Of a stretch of DNA of 64,000 nt, positions 11,711-24,280 are shown piece by piece. A model generated the notes under the pieces. It was not told the DNA's origin, did not search any database, and worked only from the letters and a program-made list of their open reading frames with translations. A program made the translations under genes and the position numbers. The stretch is from Zantedeschia hybrid cultivar (taxonomy: Eukaryota; Streptophyta; Magnoliopsida; Alismatales; Araceae), in assembly GCA_030544215.1 (NCBI GenBank), contig JARZZO010000016.1:61731501-61795500 (forward strand), in the 5' to 3' direction. How positions within the stretch are numbered: the first letter of the stretch is position 1; each line of letters opens with the position of its first letter.

Positions 11711-12165
11711 GTGCTACACAGCAGCAAGTTGAGGGGGAATGAGCCGCCTAGCCCCGTCCCGTCACCTGGAATCTGCACATAGCAGTCTCCCCACTGAATA
11801 CACCCTGACGTCAGCGAAATAAAATAAAAATGTTTGCCCGCAGGATTCGAGTGCATCTTGAAGTGCTTGAGAGCATCTTAGAGCTCTCGAGCACATCAAG
11901 ACACACTTGAGAGTATGGTGAGTGCGTCTTTATGTGCTCGAGAGCTTCAGGATGCTCTCGAACACTTTAGGCACCCTTGAGTGCATCCGGGCGCTTTTGA
12001 GTGCTTCATGATGCGTTCGAAGATTACAGCCTGTGATTAAATTTTTTTTTTTTTCGCTGACGTCAGGACGCATTTAAGTGGGGAGGCATGGCCATACATG
12101 TGCAAGTTCCAAGTGACGGGACAGGGTTGAATGACCCGTTTCACCTCAGCTTGCTGCGGTGCAAC
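11711..12165. mobile_element. Foldback element with long terminal inverted repeats
   Basis: About 110 bp at the left end (from gtgctacacagcagcaagtt to gacgtcagcgaaa) reappears as the reverse complement at the right end (from gttgcaccgcagcaagctga to gacgtcagcgaaa). The 180-bp centre (about 11850-12025) is a degenerate series of gtgctcgagagc-like units. No transposase and no clear target duplication; the superfamily is not assigned. Confidence 0.75.
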
Positions 12166-13241
12166 AAATTATTCTCTTTTACTATTCTAGATTCAGTCGA
12201 TTGAATGACAACATGGTCGACCAATTCCCTAGAAATGGCCAATCATTTCTTAAATGATCATATAAAAGCTCAAACAAAATTCAAACCGATTTGATCTGTA
12301 ATTTTGAACAAATTCTGATTTAGTTTGCACTAAAATTTTAGTTTTGATTCTGCTGTCCTTGTTAACAAATGAGGTCTAAGTGCTTGCCTGCCAAGTGGCC
12401 AGTAATAAGCTTTGCAAGCCAAAGCGCACTGTGCATTGGACGGAAGATTTACCTCCAGAGCTTTGTCTCCATTTGTATGGAAGGTCACCTGGGCCCCCAA
12501 GTTGTACTCAGGTTTTAACCTGACATAGATCATCTTCTAAAAATCCTGTGTGACGGTCAAAGATGGGTTCCTGTTCACTGGATCTATCATTCGTAGCTTG
12601 GATGGTCATGTCGGGTCGACTCCAGCTGAAACCCGACCTTGCACCACGGGCCTCTCCAGCATAAGCAAGTCATGCAATGAGGCTCTCCCTCGCACTGTCC
12701 CTCCTGATCATGCGGATTGTACGTGGCACAGTTGCTGCACCCCATAGAGTAAGTATTTCTCTTCATTTAAGAGAGAAAGTCCTCTCCGTATACGTTTGGA
12801 TCAGAGTAAAACAATACTGAGAAAGGGAGGGTATAAATATATGTCAGACTTGAGAATTATAGAAAGATTTTTTTTACAATATTTGACTCCCTCCTCCTCT
12901 CAATCCTACTAAACTTCGGTTAAAACGTATACTGAGAAGATTTATTCTCTCCATTTAAATAACACTGATATAATTAAAAGTAATTACATTCCTCGAACCA
13001 TTTCTTCTAACAAAGTTTCGAAACTTTTGTTTTACCCCTATTTTCTAAGTCCCTTATGTTTAGCAGACAAAACCAAAAGCACAAATACTTTCATTGATGA
13101 CGGTGTTGAAGCCAGATAGATTTTCTCTTGAATTGGTGAAGGGGCAAATATATGTAGAATGTGAAACTCCACCAAAATATATAAAAGGCTCAAAGAGTAA
13201 ACAACTCTTGGTACACACAAAGTTTTCCCTCCCCTAGTGTA
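12166..13241. other. Intergenic, nothing recognised
   Basis: Contains only short open frames with no recognisable domain. I see no element boundaries. Confidence 0.5.
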
Positions 13242-13249
13242 CATAGTCT

Positions 13250-13682
13250 CAATGGTGGACGTAGAAATTTTGTTAAGTGGGGTTACTGAGAGTCACTCAG
13301 ATTATTATTAAATTTATTTATATTTTATTTTAATTATAATAAAAATATTAAAATAAAAAATATAAGTAAATATATTTTAATCATTATAAAATAATCTATT
13401 TTAATAAAAATGATACACTTCGTTACGAAGAATTTTTTCTTCCAAATGCACTCAACGAATTTTTTATTAAATCATAAATATAAGTCATAATACTATGTAA
13501 AAAATTTCAGTGAAATTGAGATCCGAGTGGGACTGGAGTCATCTGGGTCATCTAAAAAATTTCAGTGGGATCACTTTATACCTAACTTTGAAATTTGTCT
13601 TATTAAATTAAGATTTCTAAGAAAATTTTAAAATTTCAGTGGGATCCTGAAACCCCACTGAAATGGGCTGAGTCCGCCACTG
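13250..13682. mobile_element. hAT-type MITE (433 bp)
   Basis: The ends are inverted: caatggtggacgtag on the left, cagtggcggactcag on the opposite strand at the right. They are flanked by the 8-bp duplication catagtct (13242-13249) and catagttt (13683-13690), 7 of 8 identical. The AT-rich interior is non-coding and carries subterminal ccactgaaattt/aaatttcagtgg motifs. Confidence 0.85.
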
Positions 13683-13690
13683 CATAGTTT

Positions 13691-14210
13691 GATCTGCATA
13701 ACACCTTCATTAATTTATACTATCAAAGAAGAGATAGGTAGAATATTATATATTTTCAAGTCAGGGAATGTTCTGTGTCAGGAAATCCTCTATGTTCCAT
13801 TCATTTAGTTGCCCCTGATCTCGTGCAACAATTTCGATCCATTTCAAGATCCCTTCTACAACATGCTCATACTCCATAGATATTGACGCTGCCAATGCCC
13901 ACCGGGTGCTGAGCCAGGCGGCCGAGAGGCCAGTCAAAGCTGGTCCGGTCCGGGAGAGTCGAGTGTCGGGCGGACGAAGGAATCGCATCCAATCTGACTA
14001 TTTTGCATCCCTAATGTTGAGGAGCTGTCCATGGCCCCTTTAAACCCGTCTCCACTAATTTTCTGAGTGTACCCTTTTCTTCTTCACACGGTGACACCAG
14101 CATTGCCTGAGACATCGGCAGCTTCATGGCTGCCCGACTCGTCCAGTTCACCTGTAGAACCGACCAATGTTCCTCTGACAAGTCCAAAGTCACTCTGTCG
14201 CACTCATTTG
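13691..14210. other. Intergenic, nothing recognised
   Basis: Moderate GC with short open frames on both strands; none resembles a family I know. Confidence 0.45.
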
Positions 14211-14215
14211 GGTCT

Positions 14216-14599
14216 TGTTAGAGTGACTATAATAGTCTTACATCGGTTAATTTCAGTTGTGACCAATGCTTATGATCTTGGGCCCTTCAAACTCAACACT
14301 CGGGATTTTGTAGTTTGTAAGATGGTATCAGAGCAAGGGCCTAGTCCAACTTCATCTTCTAATTTGTGCCGCCTCTTCTTATTTAATTTTCACGGCCCAT
14401 CTTGGCCGTGAAGAGGAGTGTTGGAGCGGCTATATAATAGTCTTACATCAGATAATTTCAGTTGTGGCGGCCCATCTTGGCCGTGAGGAAAAGTGTTAGA
14501 ATGACTATAATAGTCTTACATCGGTTAATTTCAGTTGTGGCCAGTACTTATGATCTTGGGCCCTTCAAACTCAACATCCAGATTTTGTGATTTGTAAGA
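14216..14599 (+). mobile_element. TRIM retrotransposon with an extra internal LTR
   Basis: The 5' LTR is 14216-14322 (107 bp). The PBS tggtatcagagc (14323-14334) follows directly, and the 3' LTR is 14494-14599. The element is flanked by a perfect duplication, ggtct (14211-14215 and 14600-14604). Between PBS and 3' LTR there is a purine tract, a 48-bp LTR fragment (14419-14466) and a second copy of the cggcccatcttggccgtgag tract. It belongs to the same family as the TRIM at 2266-2577 (opposite strand). No coding capacity. Confidence 0.93.
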
Positions 14600-14604
14600 G
14601 GTCT

Positions 14605-15060
14605 CAGTTCAGAGACCTAACGAAGCCCAAAGAGCTGAAGAAGACAATAAAGATTACAGCCTTGGAGGATATAAGCAACAAGATATCACTAGCACGGGTT
14701 TTCTCTTTAAGACAAACCGTATTGTATGGTTTACCCAGTGGCGTGAATTTATTGACCGGTTGAACTCGGATTCAATTTTCTTTTATTTTCCCTCGGTTTC
14801 TTTATTGGGGGCATGTAAGAAGTTATTTTTAGCTTCTGTTTTTCAACATAATGAATATTAATGAGTGGTTATTTAATTTTGGGAATGGGTAGGCGCGAAC
14901 AGAATCTATTCAAGCTTTTGCAGTTTTGGACTTTAATTCGTAAAAAGTTGAGTGTCTTAACTGCGAGCTTGAGATCGGCTTGACCTTGGTACATTGTTGA
15001 ATCATTTATATGTCCATTCTTTGATCCTCGTATTTTGGTGATAATATGCAATGAAAATAA
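14605..15060. other. Intergenic, nothing recognised
   Basis: No gene, repeat or element boundary seen. Confidence 0.45.
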
Positions 15061-17480
15061 AGAAGTCAAAGTGAAATGAGTTGAGTTAAGCACGTGAATT
15101 GATCGATTATTAACTAACAAACTCACTATCAAGACGTGAGACATAGTCAATTTTAGAAAAGTCCCTAAAGACTCACTAAAATTTCGACTAAGTCCCTATC
15201 GCTAATCGATTACTAGTGAGAATGTTGACTGCAGTGTAACGATCTCTAACCGATTAGTGTTTCGATTAAGTCTTGCCCGCTGATTGTTACCATTATCGAT
15301 TAAGTTTGTCGTTATAGACTATTCAATCGATTAGTTATATCGATTAGATCGTCCTTTCTAATCGATTAAGTCTATCAGTCAACTCACACAATATTTTGAT
15401 TTAGCCACTATGTCCAATGGATTATGACTTTCATTTAATGTCGATTATCGATTGATTGATAATTCATCAATTAGACAAAGATCTCTATCTAATCTATTAG
15501 AAGGGCTAAAGCTATTACATTCAACACCTACCACTTTGATTATCTCTCTCATTTGATTTGATTAACTGTTATGGCTGATTCGGTTATGGAAGTTTTGTGC
15601 ACATTGATTATCTATTTTAGTTTTGTCGACTGAGCATCGATTAAGAGTGCCTATTGAATCCATTAATTGACTAATCCGTTTGATATTAATCGATCTTCTG
15701 AATTGCTTTTTTTTGGACCTAGTCGATTTCTCAGGACTTTATAATTGATTCTTTAGTCCGACATTGTTTATCTTCTTCTTGTCGACCTATAGATACTGTC
15801 TGCCATCTATCTGATCTACTTTTATAGATTCTCTGCAGTTCACCTACCCTCTAGTCGGTACACTAGATAAGAATTTTTCTATTTTAGTAATTCTATAGAG
15901 TTAGGTGAAGATTGTGCAGCTGAATTGAGAAAATCGAGAGACAACAGATGGGAGCTTCTGGATGATAATGACCATTTTCTGTTCGAGCTTTCTCCAGGCA
16001 AGACTTAGTCTCGATAACGTTAGATTCAATGTAGTTAACGTTGGACTCATCAAGTTCTCACAGAGATCACGGAAAAGAAGCTAAGCCTCAATGGAACTGT
16101 TCAAATTTATCTATAAATAAGACCCAACCGACAGGAGAAGATAACTCTTGCAAATTCAAGGTTCAAGGATTCCACTCTTTGCGCACGAACACCCTTAAGT
16201 TCAAGAGAGAAGAAAAAAAAGAGAAGAGCCTAAAGAACCTACTTCAACTCTAAGCACCATGCCGACTGCATTCATTCCGTTGTACTGCTGGAAGCTCTCA
16301 AACTCTTCACTGACTGATCAAGACTCTGCGGTTCATTCTTTCTTTCTTAGGCCTTGTTTGATAACTCTTAATTAAGATCTAACATCTTAAGCTGTCAGAC
16401 AACAACATCCAGTTAAGTGGATTTGATAAAATCTTGAAATTGCCTAATCACCTCTGAATTACCAAACTATCGAATAAAGCTTAACACATAGTCTAGAGTC
16501 ATAAAACTCCCATGTTCTCCTATTTTGTAGCTTCGCCACTCCATCTCTCCATTATCTGCATTAACCACACTAACCATCCACCAATCCTCCCCCCATCATT
16601 ATCTACCCCATCCGTTCTCTCTCCCTCCACATCAAAACATTTCAAACGTTAAAATATTAAAATAAACTAATACAATCAATATTATATGTTTTACATTATT
16701 TAATAAATATTATGTTAGATATTTATTTTGTGAAATATACTTTAATTTTAAACATGAATTATAATTAATTTGCACTCATAATTTAACTTTATGTTTTATA
16801 CAAGGATTATTATGAAAATATCCATTTAACATAATCAATTTATATTCTATGATGTGTATTATCTTTTATCTCATATCTATATATATATATTCATGTTTTC
16901 AAAATTATAATTTTATTTATTATATACTAATCTATGAAATAAAAAGTTAAGATCATCATTATCATCTATTGATATCGACTAAAAAGATAAAAAAACAAAT
17001 ATATCGTCCACTCAGAAGCCATCTATGTCATTTTCAAACAATCTAGTTTATTCAGTAATTAGAACTTACTCAGATTTAAGATGTGAACCTCATATTTTAA
17101 ACTTAACTCTTCAGTGCTATCAAACATAACCTAAGTCTTGATTATTATTTTTGCGCTGATTATGCAACCTATTTCAGAGACATTCTTGTGTAACTGTAAT
17201 AAGATAATTTCTGGTTGTTACTTCTTCTTTGAGAGGAAGGGAAGACCTACTGAGGTAGAATGTTGTTATGTCTTCCTAAGGAAGGGAAAACTAGCTGAGG
17301 CTGATTGGTTGTTCTCTGATATAACCAACAAAGGGTTTTGTACTTTGTGTAGCTATTATGCTAGTGAAACTCTCAAGGGATCACCTGGGGACTGGACGTA
17401 GGTAGAAAGACCGAACTAGTATAAAAATCTCTGTATTCCTTATGTGATTGTTCATTATTTCTTTTCTCTTCTTGTTTTTT
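15061..17480 (+). mobile_element. Probable SIRE/Maximus-type copia LTR remnant
   Basis: The 3' part (about 17375-17470) contains ggggactggacgtaggtaga, gaccgaactagtataaaa and ctctgtattcc, the layout typical of R/U5 in SIRE-lineage LTRs. The upstream part (15170-15760) is rich in atcgatta motifs. It is interrupted by a MITE at 16351-17131. No internal coding domain and no second LTR is present, and the start is not resolved. Confidence 0.35.
16351..17131. mobile_element. MITE, Tourist/Stowaway-like
   Basis: Imperfect terminal inverted repeats: ggccttgtttgataactc on the left and ggttatgtttgatagcac on the opposite strand at the right. Flanks are tta and taa, so the duplication is TA or a mutated TWA. 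The 781-bp interior is AT-rich and non-coding. Confidence 0.55.
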
Positions 17481-18782
17481 TTTTTTTTTTACTATACTTT
17501 ATGTATAAATTTTTGATTACCCATTCACCTACTCTTTGGTTATCCATAACTTGGGCAACATATAATAGGGCTTGAGCTTGGCTTGTTAACAAATCCAAGC
17601 CGAGCGGAACTCAAGAAGCTCCATATCCATTGAACTCGTGCAAGCCCAAGATATCCCATGAAGTCCATAATAGTTATGGGGTCATGCTTGCCGCACCATC
17701 TGCGGTGCAGCATTGGATCGTATGAGCGTGATCCCTTTTTTATTTTTTTAATTGTCCAATCAAAGATTGGACAATATGGAGACTGAGTTGAGGTAGATCT
17801 AAGCTCGACAGTCTTTTTTAAAATAAACAAATTACATTGTCGCACTGTCATCAAATCAAAAAGATCCAGCACTGCATAGTGCAACAAGCATTGCTTGTAG
17901 TTCTGTAACATAAATACACCTGAAGAGGATTAAATGGTTCTTTGTTGTTCGGTTTAAACCATCAAATTATTTGGTTCGCTCAAGACATCCCACTTTTTTA
18001 TCCTCTGGTTCAACCCCGATTTAAACCGTTAATTTGTTTGGGTTCGCTGCATTTGTTCTTTTATCCTCTAGTTCAAAAACCTCTTGGTGGATTTTAGGTT
18101 GTTCTATTCGTCCGTTTTTTTTGGTCAATAAGGGGTGCTACCTAATTATTAAACAAGCAGGTACATTACAAATACTAAGATGGTCAATGCACAAGGTGTC
18201 GGAGACACACAGGGAGATAACATGGAGTCCATGCATTGTGCCATTCCGGACCATATTGGCCGTACAAAATTAAGCCAACAACAAGGGCAAATACAAACAA
18301 CAACTACAAAAAAGTTTGCCGATAGGAACTATAGCTTGGCAGAGAGAGCTCCTGATAGTTGCAGACGAGGTCCGATCAAGTGGAAAACCATCCTCTTGGC
18401 AGACGAAGGAGAGTCTAGACAAAGCTTTCGACTTGAAGAGGCTTTTATGCTGTAGAAATAACCTAGGTCGAAGAAGCTTAGATGAGGTACATCCTTGAAA
18501 CAAGTATGTGGATGATGGCCAGACTTTAAACCCCAACACAGACACCAGAGATTGCCCCAAATCTAGGGCACACCAAGAATACTCTTATGCAGGGTAGCTG
18601 CTTCGCAAATGACCGATCAAACTTGCAACAACAAGAAACCAAAAAGATCAAGACTTTGCTTCTAAAAGGGGAGAAAAAGGGGCCGTCGGTATGGCTCAAG
18701 GGAGACCAAGAAAAACAGGGGGTGACTAAGGAAGGGAAGGCATAAGGTGATGGGAATACAAGACATGGGGAATCAACTATAC
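17481..18782. other. Unclassified intergenic DNA
   Basis: Short open frames on both strands (for example 18270-18560) without recognisable domains. A near-repeat, tttatcctctggttcaa and tttatcctctagttcaa, occurs at about 17998 and 18061. Confidence 0.4.
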
Positions 18783-18785
18783 TAA

Positions 18786-19118
18786 AGGGTTCTTTGTTTT
18801 AACGTAAAACAACGTAATTTGAAATAATTATTTCATTTTAAAGTATTTTCAGTTGTTTAGAATGATGTAAAAACAATGTAAATCAAAATCATGTCTGAGC
18901 CTTGTCTGTCCACTTGACAGTCTAATTCTCTTGTTTTGCTTTATAGCAGAGGCCCACTGTAAACTAAAACAAGAAGATTGAAGCACCCTTCTTGTTTTAT
19001 TTTACAAACAACTCAACAAATATTTCATGATTCTAAAATAAGAAAATTTCAATCGTTTTAAAACAAATGATTTTGAAACTAATGATTTACAAAGTTTTAC
19101 ACTAAAACAAACAACCCC
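18786..19118. mobile_element. Tourist-like (PIF/Harbinger) MITE, 333 bp
   Basis: About 25-bp inverted ends: agggttctttgttttaacg on the left and ggggttgtttgttttagtg on the opposite strand at the right. They are flanked by taa (18783-18785 and 19119-19121), the three-base duplication of PIF/Harbinger elements. Non-coding. Confidence 0.8.
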
Positions 19119-19121
19119 TAA

Positions 19122-20150
19122 GCCAAAACCAGAACCGACGATTACAGGGAGATGCCAAAAACGAGAAACCCCCAAAAAGGGCAAAGAGAGCCCTGTAAAA
19201 ATTGGGAAATATGATGGATAGGAAGATTGGTGGGGGTGAGGGAAACAATTAGGAGCCGGAGGGCGAAGGAAGAACAAATATCAAATTTCCTAGAGGGTAC
19301 GAGCCTCCATGCAAAAACTTAGAAGAAAATGAGGAGATGGATGGACGAAGGAAGGGAGAGGGGTACTGAAGGAATGTGGAAAACCAAAACGAAGCGAAGA
19401 AGGAAAAAACTGGGAGTTGAAGATGGAAGGGCGGGGGGAGGGGTCCTTAGAGGAGCCTCCCCCCTCGCGGAGGGCCGCCGCTTAAGTCCGTTGGCTTGTG
19501 GCATCATTTTCACCGGAAATCCCGACAAGGGTTCCGGTAGAGCACATGTCTCCGTGCAACTCATTCCATTGTTTGTTCGTCTAGTTTTTAACTCATGGTT
19601 CAAAAGCTTACTAATTTCTCCCTCGGACATCTTTATTTGCTCACGTCCATATTTTCTCATGTTTTTCAATTATATACACACTTTTCTTGTTTCGGCTTTC
19701 CTACCACCTCATGAACATTATTAAAATTTCCTCACAAGATATTTATATATTCATTTGTACTTTTTCATATCTCTCCTTTTTTGTTTCAATATGATAAGTA
19801 TTTTTGTATAATCACCTTTTACATTGCTTATTAATGTGAAGAGTCATGTTATAAGTTCTAAAATACTAACCGTTATAATTTATCATTTTAAGAATTAATC
19901 CTCATAATATTAGCATTTGCTTTTAACCTTGTGACATGTTTATTTGATAAGTTTCTTTTTCAGGAAGGTTTTTCAAAACACTTAAACAGGCTAGTCTTAA
20001 TGTTCTAGGATCTTTGGTTATTTATTTTTTTAAGTTGAATTGTTTTTGATTTTTTTTTATTTTTATTTTTTACTTATAATGTCCGCATGTAGCTAGATGA
20101 ATTTTATGCATGTTTTTAGAACACTTATGAACCAATTTTTTATTAACTAC
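19122..20150. other. Unclassified intergenic DNA
   Basis: 19122-19500 is purine-rich on the plus strand (pyrimidine-rich on the minus strand), with a GC-rich patch at 19430-19500. The rest is AT-rich. No domain recognised. Confidence 0.4.
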
Positions 20151-20705
20151 TAATGTAGCCGAGGCTGTAGCGGATGGTGCGTAAGGTCCGGAAATCCGCA
20201 AAGGATTCGGAACTGAGAGGACGATATGAAGCTGAGAGAGATCCAGAGGACGGGTGATGAAGCTACCTACGGGGAGGAAGAACTGTCAGCAAGGGTCCCG
20301 GGTCTTGGCTCAGGGGAACCCTCTCCGACAGTCAAGTCAGTTTTTGGATCATATATTATAATGATGCACTAATAGAGGGATGAAAACTTAATCGCGTACC
20401 TTTTTTAATGCAAACAATACTCTATTTGTAGTGAGTGGATGAGAATACCTTTCTTGTGATAGGGATTGTGAGACTATTCATAAGAAGAAATGAAATCTAT
20501 AAGAAAGATAAGTTGGGCTCCCTCCATACCTGATGGGCCGAAAGCCTATGTCTCGGCCCATGTCCCAGCCATGACTGTGCGGTCTGGAGATGGTTGGGCT
20601 TCTGCTACCTTCGGCCCAGTAATATCTTGGGTCGAGTACCAACCGAATGCCTCTCGGCCTAATTTCAGATGGGCCGCCCCTTAGATGGCCGGATTTACCC
20701 CATCA
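20151..20705 (-). mobile_element. Solo LTR related to element I
   Basis: The ends (taatgtagccgaggct... and ...accccatca) and the gggccg-rich terminal part resemble the element I LTR (tgatgtagccgaagct... to ...tctcatca), so orientation is the same. The flanks actac (20146-20150) and accac (20706-20710) match at 4 of 5 bases. No internal element sequence remains, as expected after LTR-LTR recombination. Confidence 0.7.
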
Positions 20706-20710
20706 ACCAC

Positions 20711-21660
20711 CTTTTGTGCACTTCATTTACGAGCCCTATTAAATGTGAAATGAGAATTTGCATACTTATAAAAATCATACTTAATGATCTTTATAAAAGA
20801 CATTTATTTAAAGCTGTTTTTACATGACATGAGAAGATAAATGAAGTATTTTTTTATTCTTTATTTTCCCAGCTCACATTTTATATATTCTACTTTGATT
20901 GTAAGAATCAAACAAACTTAATGATCGTCATAAAATATATGTTCACTCCCAGTCTTTTCTAACGTCACATGAGAAAGCGAATAAAGCAATTTTTTGTTAT
21001 TTCTTTGCTTGATTAATTTACTCAATTCTCAAATTAATATTTTTGTTTTGCATTACAACTTTATGCACAACATTATCCATATTTTTATAAATCGATTAAA
21101 ATTGAAGCTTTTATTTTGGTAAGATTGCCCCTATATATATATATTCTAGAAGATGGTGCAAATGGATAGCTTAGTATATCTATTCACAAAATTATGTTAT
21201 GAATACTTTTTATGATTGAAACGTTAGTAGACACGTTTTAAGAAAAAAGGTTTATAAGAGATCATATGTTACATTATCAGAGATCAGATAGATCTTTGTA
21301 TGTAGCTAATAGATAGAACATACTCATTTTAAGAAGATAGTTGCGCAAAGTGCGCTTTATTCCCAAGACTAAGAACAATTTAAAATATTTGTACTATATA
21401 TATAATGAATTATATATTCTTAATCGAGCTAATTCCCAAGCCAAACTAGCTGGGACTTATTACCGAAAAATAAACTTAAAATTTTAATATAAAAGTTCAG
21501 AAGTAAGGTTTTCAAAATCACATAAATAGCTTAAATGGTATATGTCTTTAGATTATTACATGTGGAGACTAAAAGCATCATGATAAGGATTAGCGACTAG
21601 ATATAAAGGTCCTTGAAATATCGAAGGGTTGATTGCAGTGGACATTAATTAGAACCAAAA
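20711..21660. other. AT-rich intergenic DNA, nothing recognised
   Basis: No gene or element boundary. The left edge of duplicated copy B follows at about 21661. Confidence 0.5.
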
Positions 21661-23284
21661 ATAACAAAGTGGAACTTCCAAGTCTGGAGAAAAAATGAGT
21701 TGTTATAAAAAAGTTGTTTTTTGTAATAAATAAAAATTAATTATAATATCTCTTCTTCAACTCATTTTATGTGAAAAGTAAAAATAAAAAATAACTTTCA
21801 AGTAGAAATTTTACTAAACACGCACTAAATAAGGTCATGGATCCATCTTTAGTTAGATCCATACCAAATCCAGCCCATTTGATCTCCAATGATAAGTACA
21901 GGAGCTTGGGTCATTTGTGGACGGCTAAACGGGTGATACAGTCTGAATACAGTGTAGGCTCCGGAACCATAGAGAGTAATATTTTGCATTCGTTGCGGGC
22001 TGTGAATATTCTTATTAACCTTTTCTGGATAAAATAAATACGCAGGAAACGTTAGATCACTTTGGAATGCGTTAAAATATACGCTAAAATAGAGTCCAGT
22101 CCGACGAAAACATCAGGCGGCTCCGGCACTCGAAAAAGAAAAAGTTTCCCTGCCGTCCATCCCAAATCGCAAACAGGTTGTGATTTTGAAACTTCTTCTC
22201 CTGGCTCTAATAATTTATATGAGACATTTTATAATACTTATGTTATAATAATTTAATTATTTAGAATACTAATTTTATGTTATAAAGCTATAACTATAAT
22301 ATTGTAATATCAATATAACTACAATATTGTAATATAAATATAAAAATATAGAATTGAAAATTCAAATCAAATTATAAAGTACTAAATAAAAATACTACTT
22401 ATCCTGAACTAGATAATATTATTAGTCCTAAAATTAGAGTTAGTCTATTTTATGTAGCTTTTCTTAAAAATTAATTTACTTAACTCGTGTGCTATGTCTT
22501 TGTTGTGTGTTATTTGTTGTATGAAACTGGCGTAGTACTATTTAGGGATGCAATGGGTTATGAATAGCTATTAGCCTATAGACTGGTCAACGAATAAACT
22601 TTCTAAACTGTTAATTATAAATAGCGGATAAAATAACAGGTGTGAATCTTTTCAGAATGTTGACAGTTGAATTATCTGACCGTTTATTAATTTATAAGTT
22701 AATTAACACATAATTTTTTTCAATCAATAACGTATATGGATAGATCCACTTTGGATCAATCCGGGTCGATTGGATCCACCACATTCCACAGTATATTAAG
22801 CCCGCGTGAAGGCAGGGGCTGCCATAGCCCATAGGGCTTTCTAAAATTTCTGCTTGTCCACAACCATCGACCATTCGAGTCTTGGAGGCTTCTTATTAAT
22901 TTAGTTGTGTCCCTGTCTCCAACCCAAAGGCATAAGCAAACGCTGGCGAGTTCCGCCCGACCTGTTGATTGCAATAATTAAACTTCGCATCCTGCTGGCT
23001 CAGTGTTACCTACTTCGAAGTCATCGCTGCAACCCAACTTGCCTACAAAATATTTGAAAAAATTAATAAACACGATCGATCACCGACCACGTATCTTGCT
23101 CCGTGGCAAATTATAATGTGGAGAAGGTTCCATGCTTATATATTGTTTCAAATTTAAGGAAGGTGGTCATAAGATATCACCTGCCTCAGTTGAGTTTCCA
23201 ACTTTTATATATTATGACTACTAAGCGGGGAGATGAGATGATCGAATAGCACCTCTCTCACTTAATTAACTTCGGAATTATGCC

Positions 23285-24258
23285 TGATGTAGTCGAAGCT
23301 ATCACGATTGGATTTCGGAGTTAGAATCTGATGAGGGGAGCTGAAACTGGAACAGATCAGTGAAGAGGACCGACGGAGATCCGGAACGAGGCGAGGGCGG
23401 AAACGGGGCCGAGGATCTGAAACCGAGAGGTGCCCGAGCGAGGACTCGCCAGGAGCGAAGCCGAGACACCTTCGGACGATACGGACCGGCTGTCGCAGGA
23501 TGTGGCGGAGGCTCCCTTCGGACGAGGTGGACCAGCCTGCGGAAGGCGTGGTCGAGGCTCTTTCGGACGAGGCGGACCAGCCTGCGGAAGGCGTGGTCGA
23601 GGCTCCTTCGGACGAGGCGGACCAGCCGTCGAAAGGCGTCGAGACCGGAAGGAGAAGATCAGAGGTCAGCGGCCGAGACCGACTCGGAGAGGTCGGCGAA
23701 GATTCAAACTGAAGCCCCTGCAGAAGGAGGAAGAGAAGAAGAAGAACCGGTCAGTAGGAGTTCCGGGCTTCAGCCCTAAAGAACCCCCTCCGACGGTTAA
23801 GTTAGCTTCTGAAGATGATTCGATTCAGAAGTCAGGAAAGAAGAAGAAGTAACTTTAATACTTTTCGGACTGTAGTCCTTGGGATCTCGAAGACATACCT
23901 TTGATAATAAATAGCCGTGTATTTATAGCAGATGATAGAGATTGTTTAGTGGTGACAACCGATATAGGACTATGTTTCAGTTTACTGATAAACCGCCATA
24001 GCGCCTAACCCTCCCACCGGAGTGGGCTGGATACGGCTATTGGGCCGAAGGGGGTTGGGTCGCTGATGGGCCTACTGCTGCTTAGTGGGCTGAAGCCTAC
24101 TGGGCAGAGGGCCGTTGGGCCGCTAACGGGCCGAAGGCTGTTGGGCCGCTGACGGGCTGAGGGCCACTGGGCTGCTTACTGGGCCGAGGGCTGTTGGTGT
24201 TGGACTAATCTCAGTGTTGGGCTTGTTTTAATGGGCCGGATCGGATTTTGCCTCATCA
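23285..24258 (-). repeat. 3' LTR of element I
   Basis: 974 bp, tgatgt...catca. It contains a 45-bp repeat present 2.7 times (23521-23643) and a minus-strand TATAAATA (23930-23937). By hand count it differs from the 5' LTR at about 79 sites with no indels, nearly all transitions. Confidence 0.95.
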
Positions 24259-24280
24259 CATAGCCCCCCACTCTTGTCTT
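24259..24280 (-). other. Polypurine tract of element I
   Basis: Read on the minus strand, aagacaagagtggggggcta followed by tg sits directly against the 3' LTR. This is the usual place and composition for plus-strand DNA priming in gypsy elements. Confidence 0.8.

Noticed and set aside
19319..19669. Minus-strand gene in the pyrimidine-rich region 19122-19670
   Set aside because: Low-complexity leader-like sequence with no domain. A LINE or gene 5' end is possible but nothing supports it.
23360..23852. Arg/Glu-rich open frames in the element I LTRs
   Set aside because: Produced by the 45-bp GC-rich repeat, lie within the LTR on the strand opposite to transcription, and resemble no protein.
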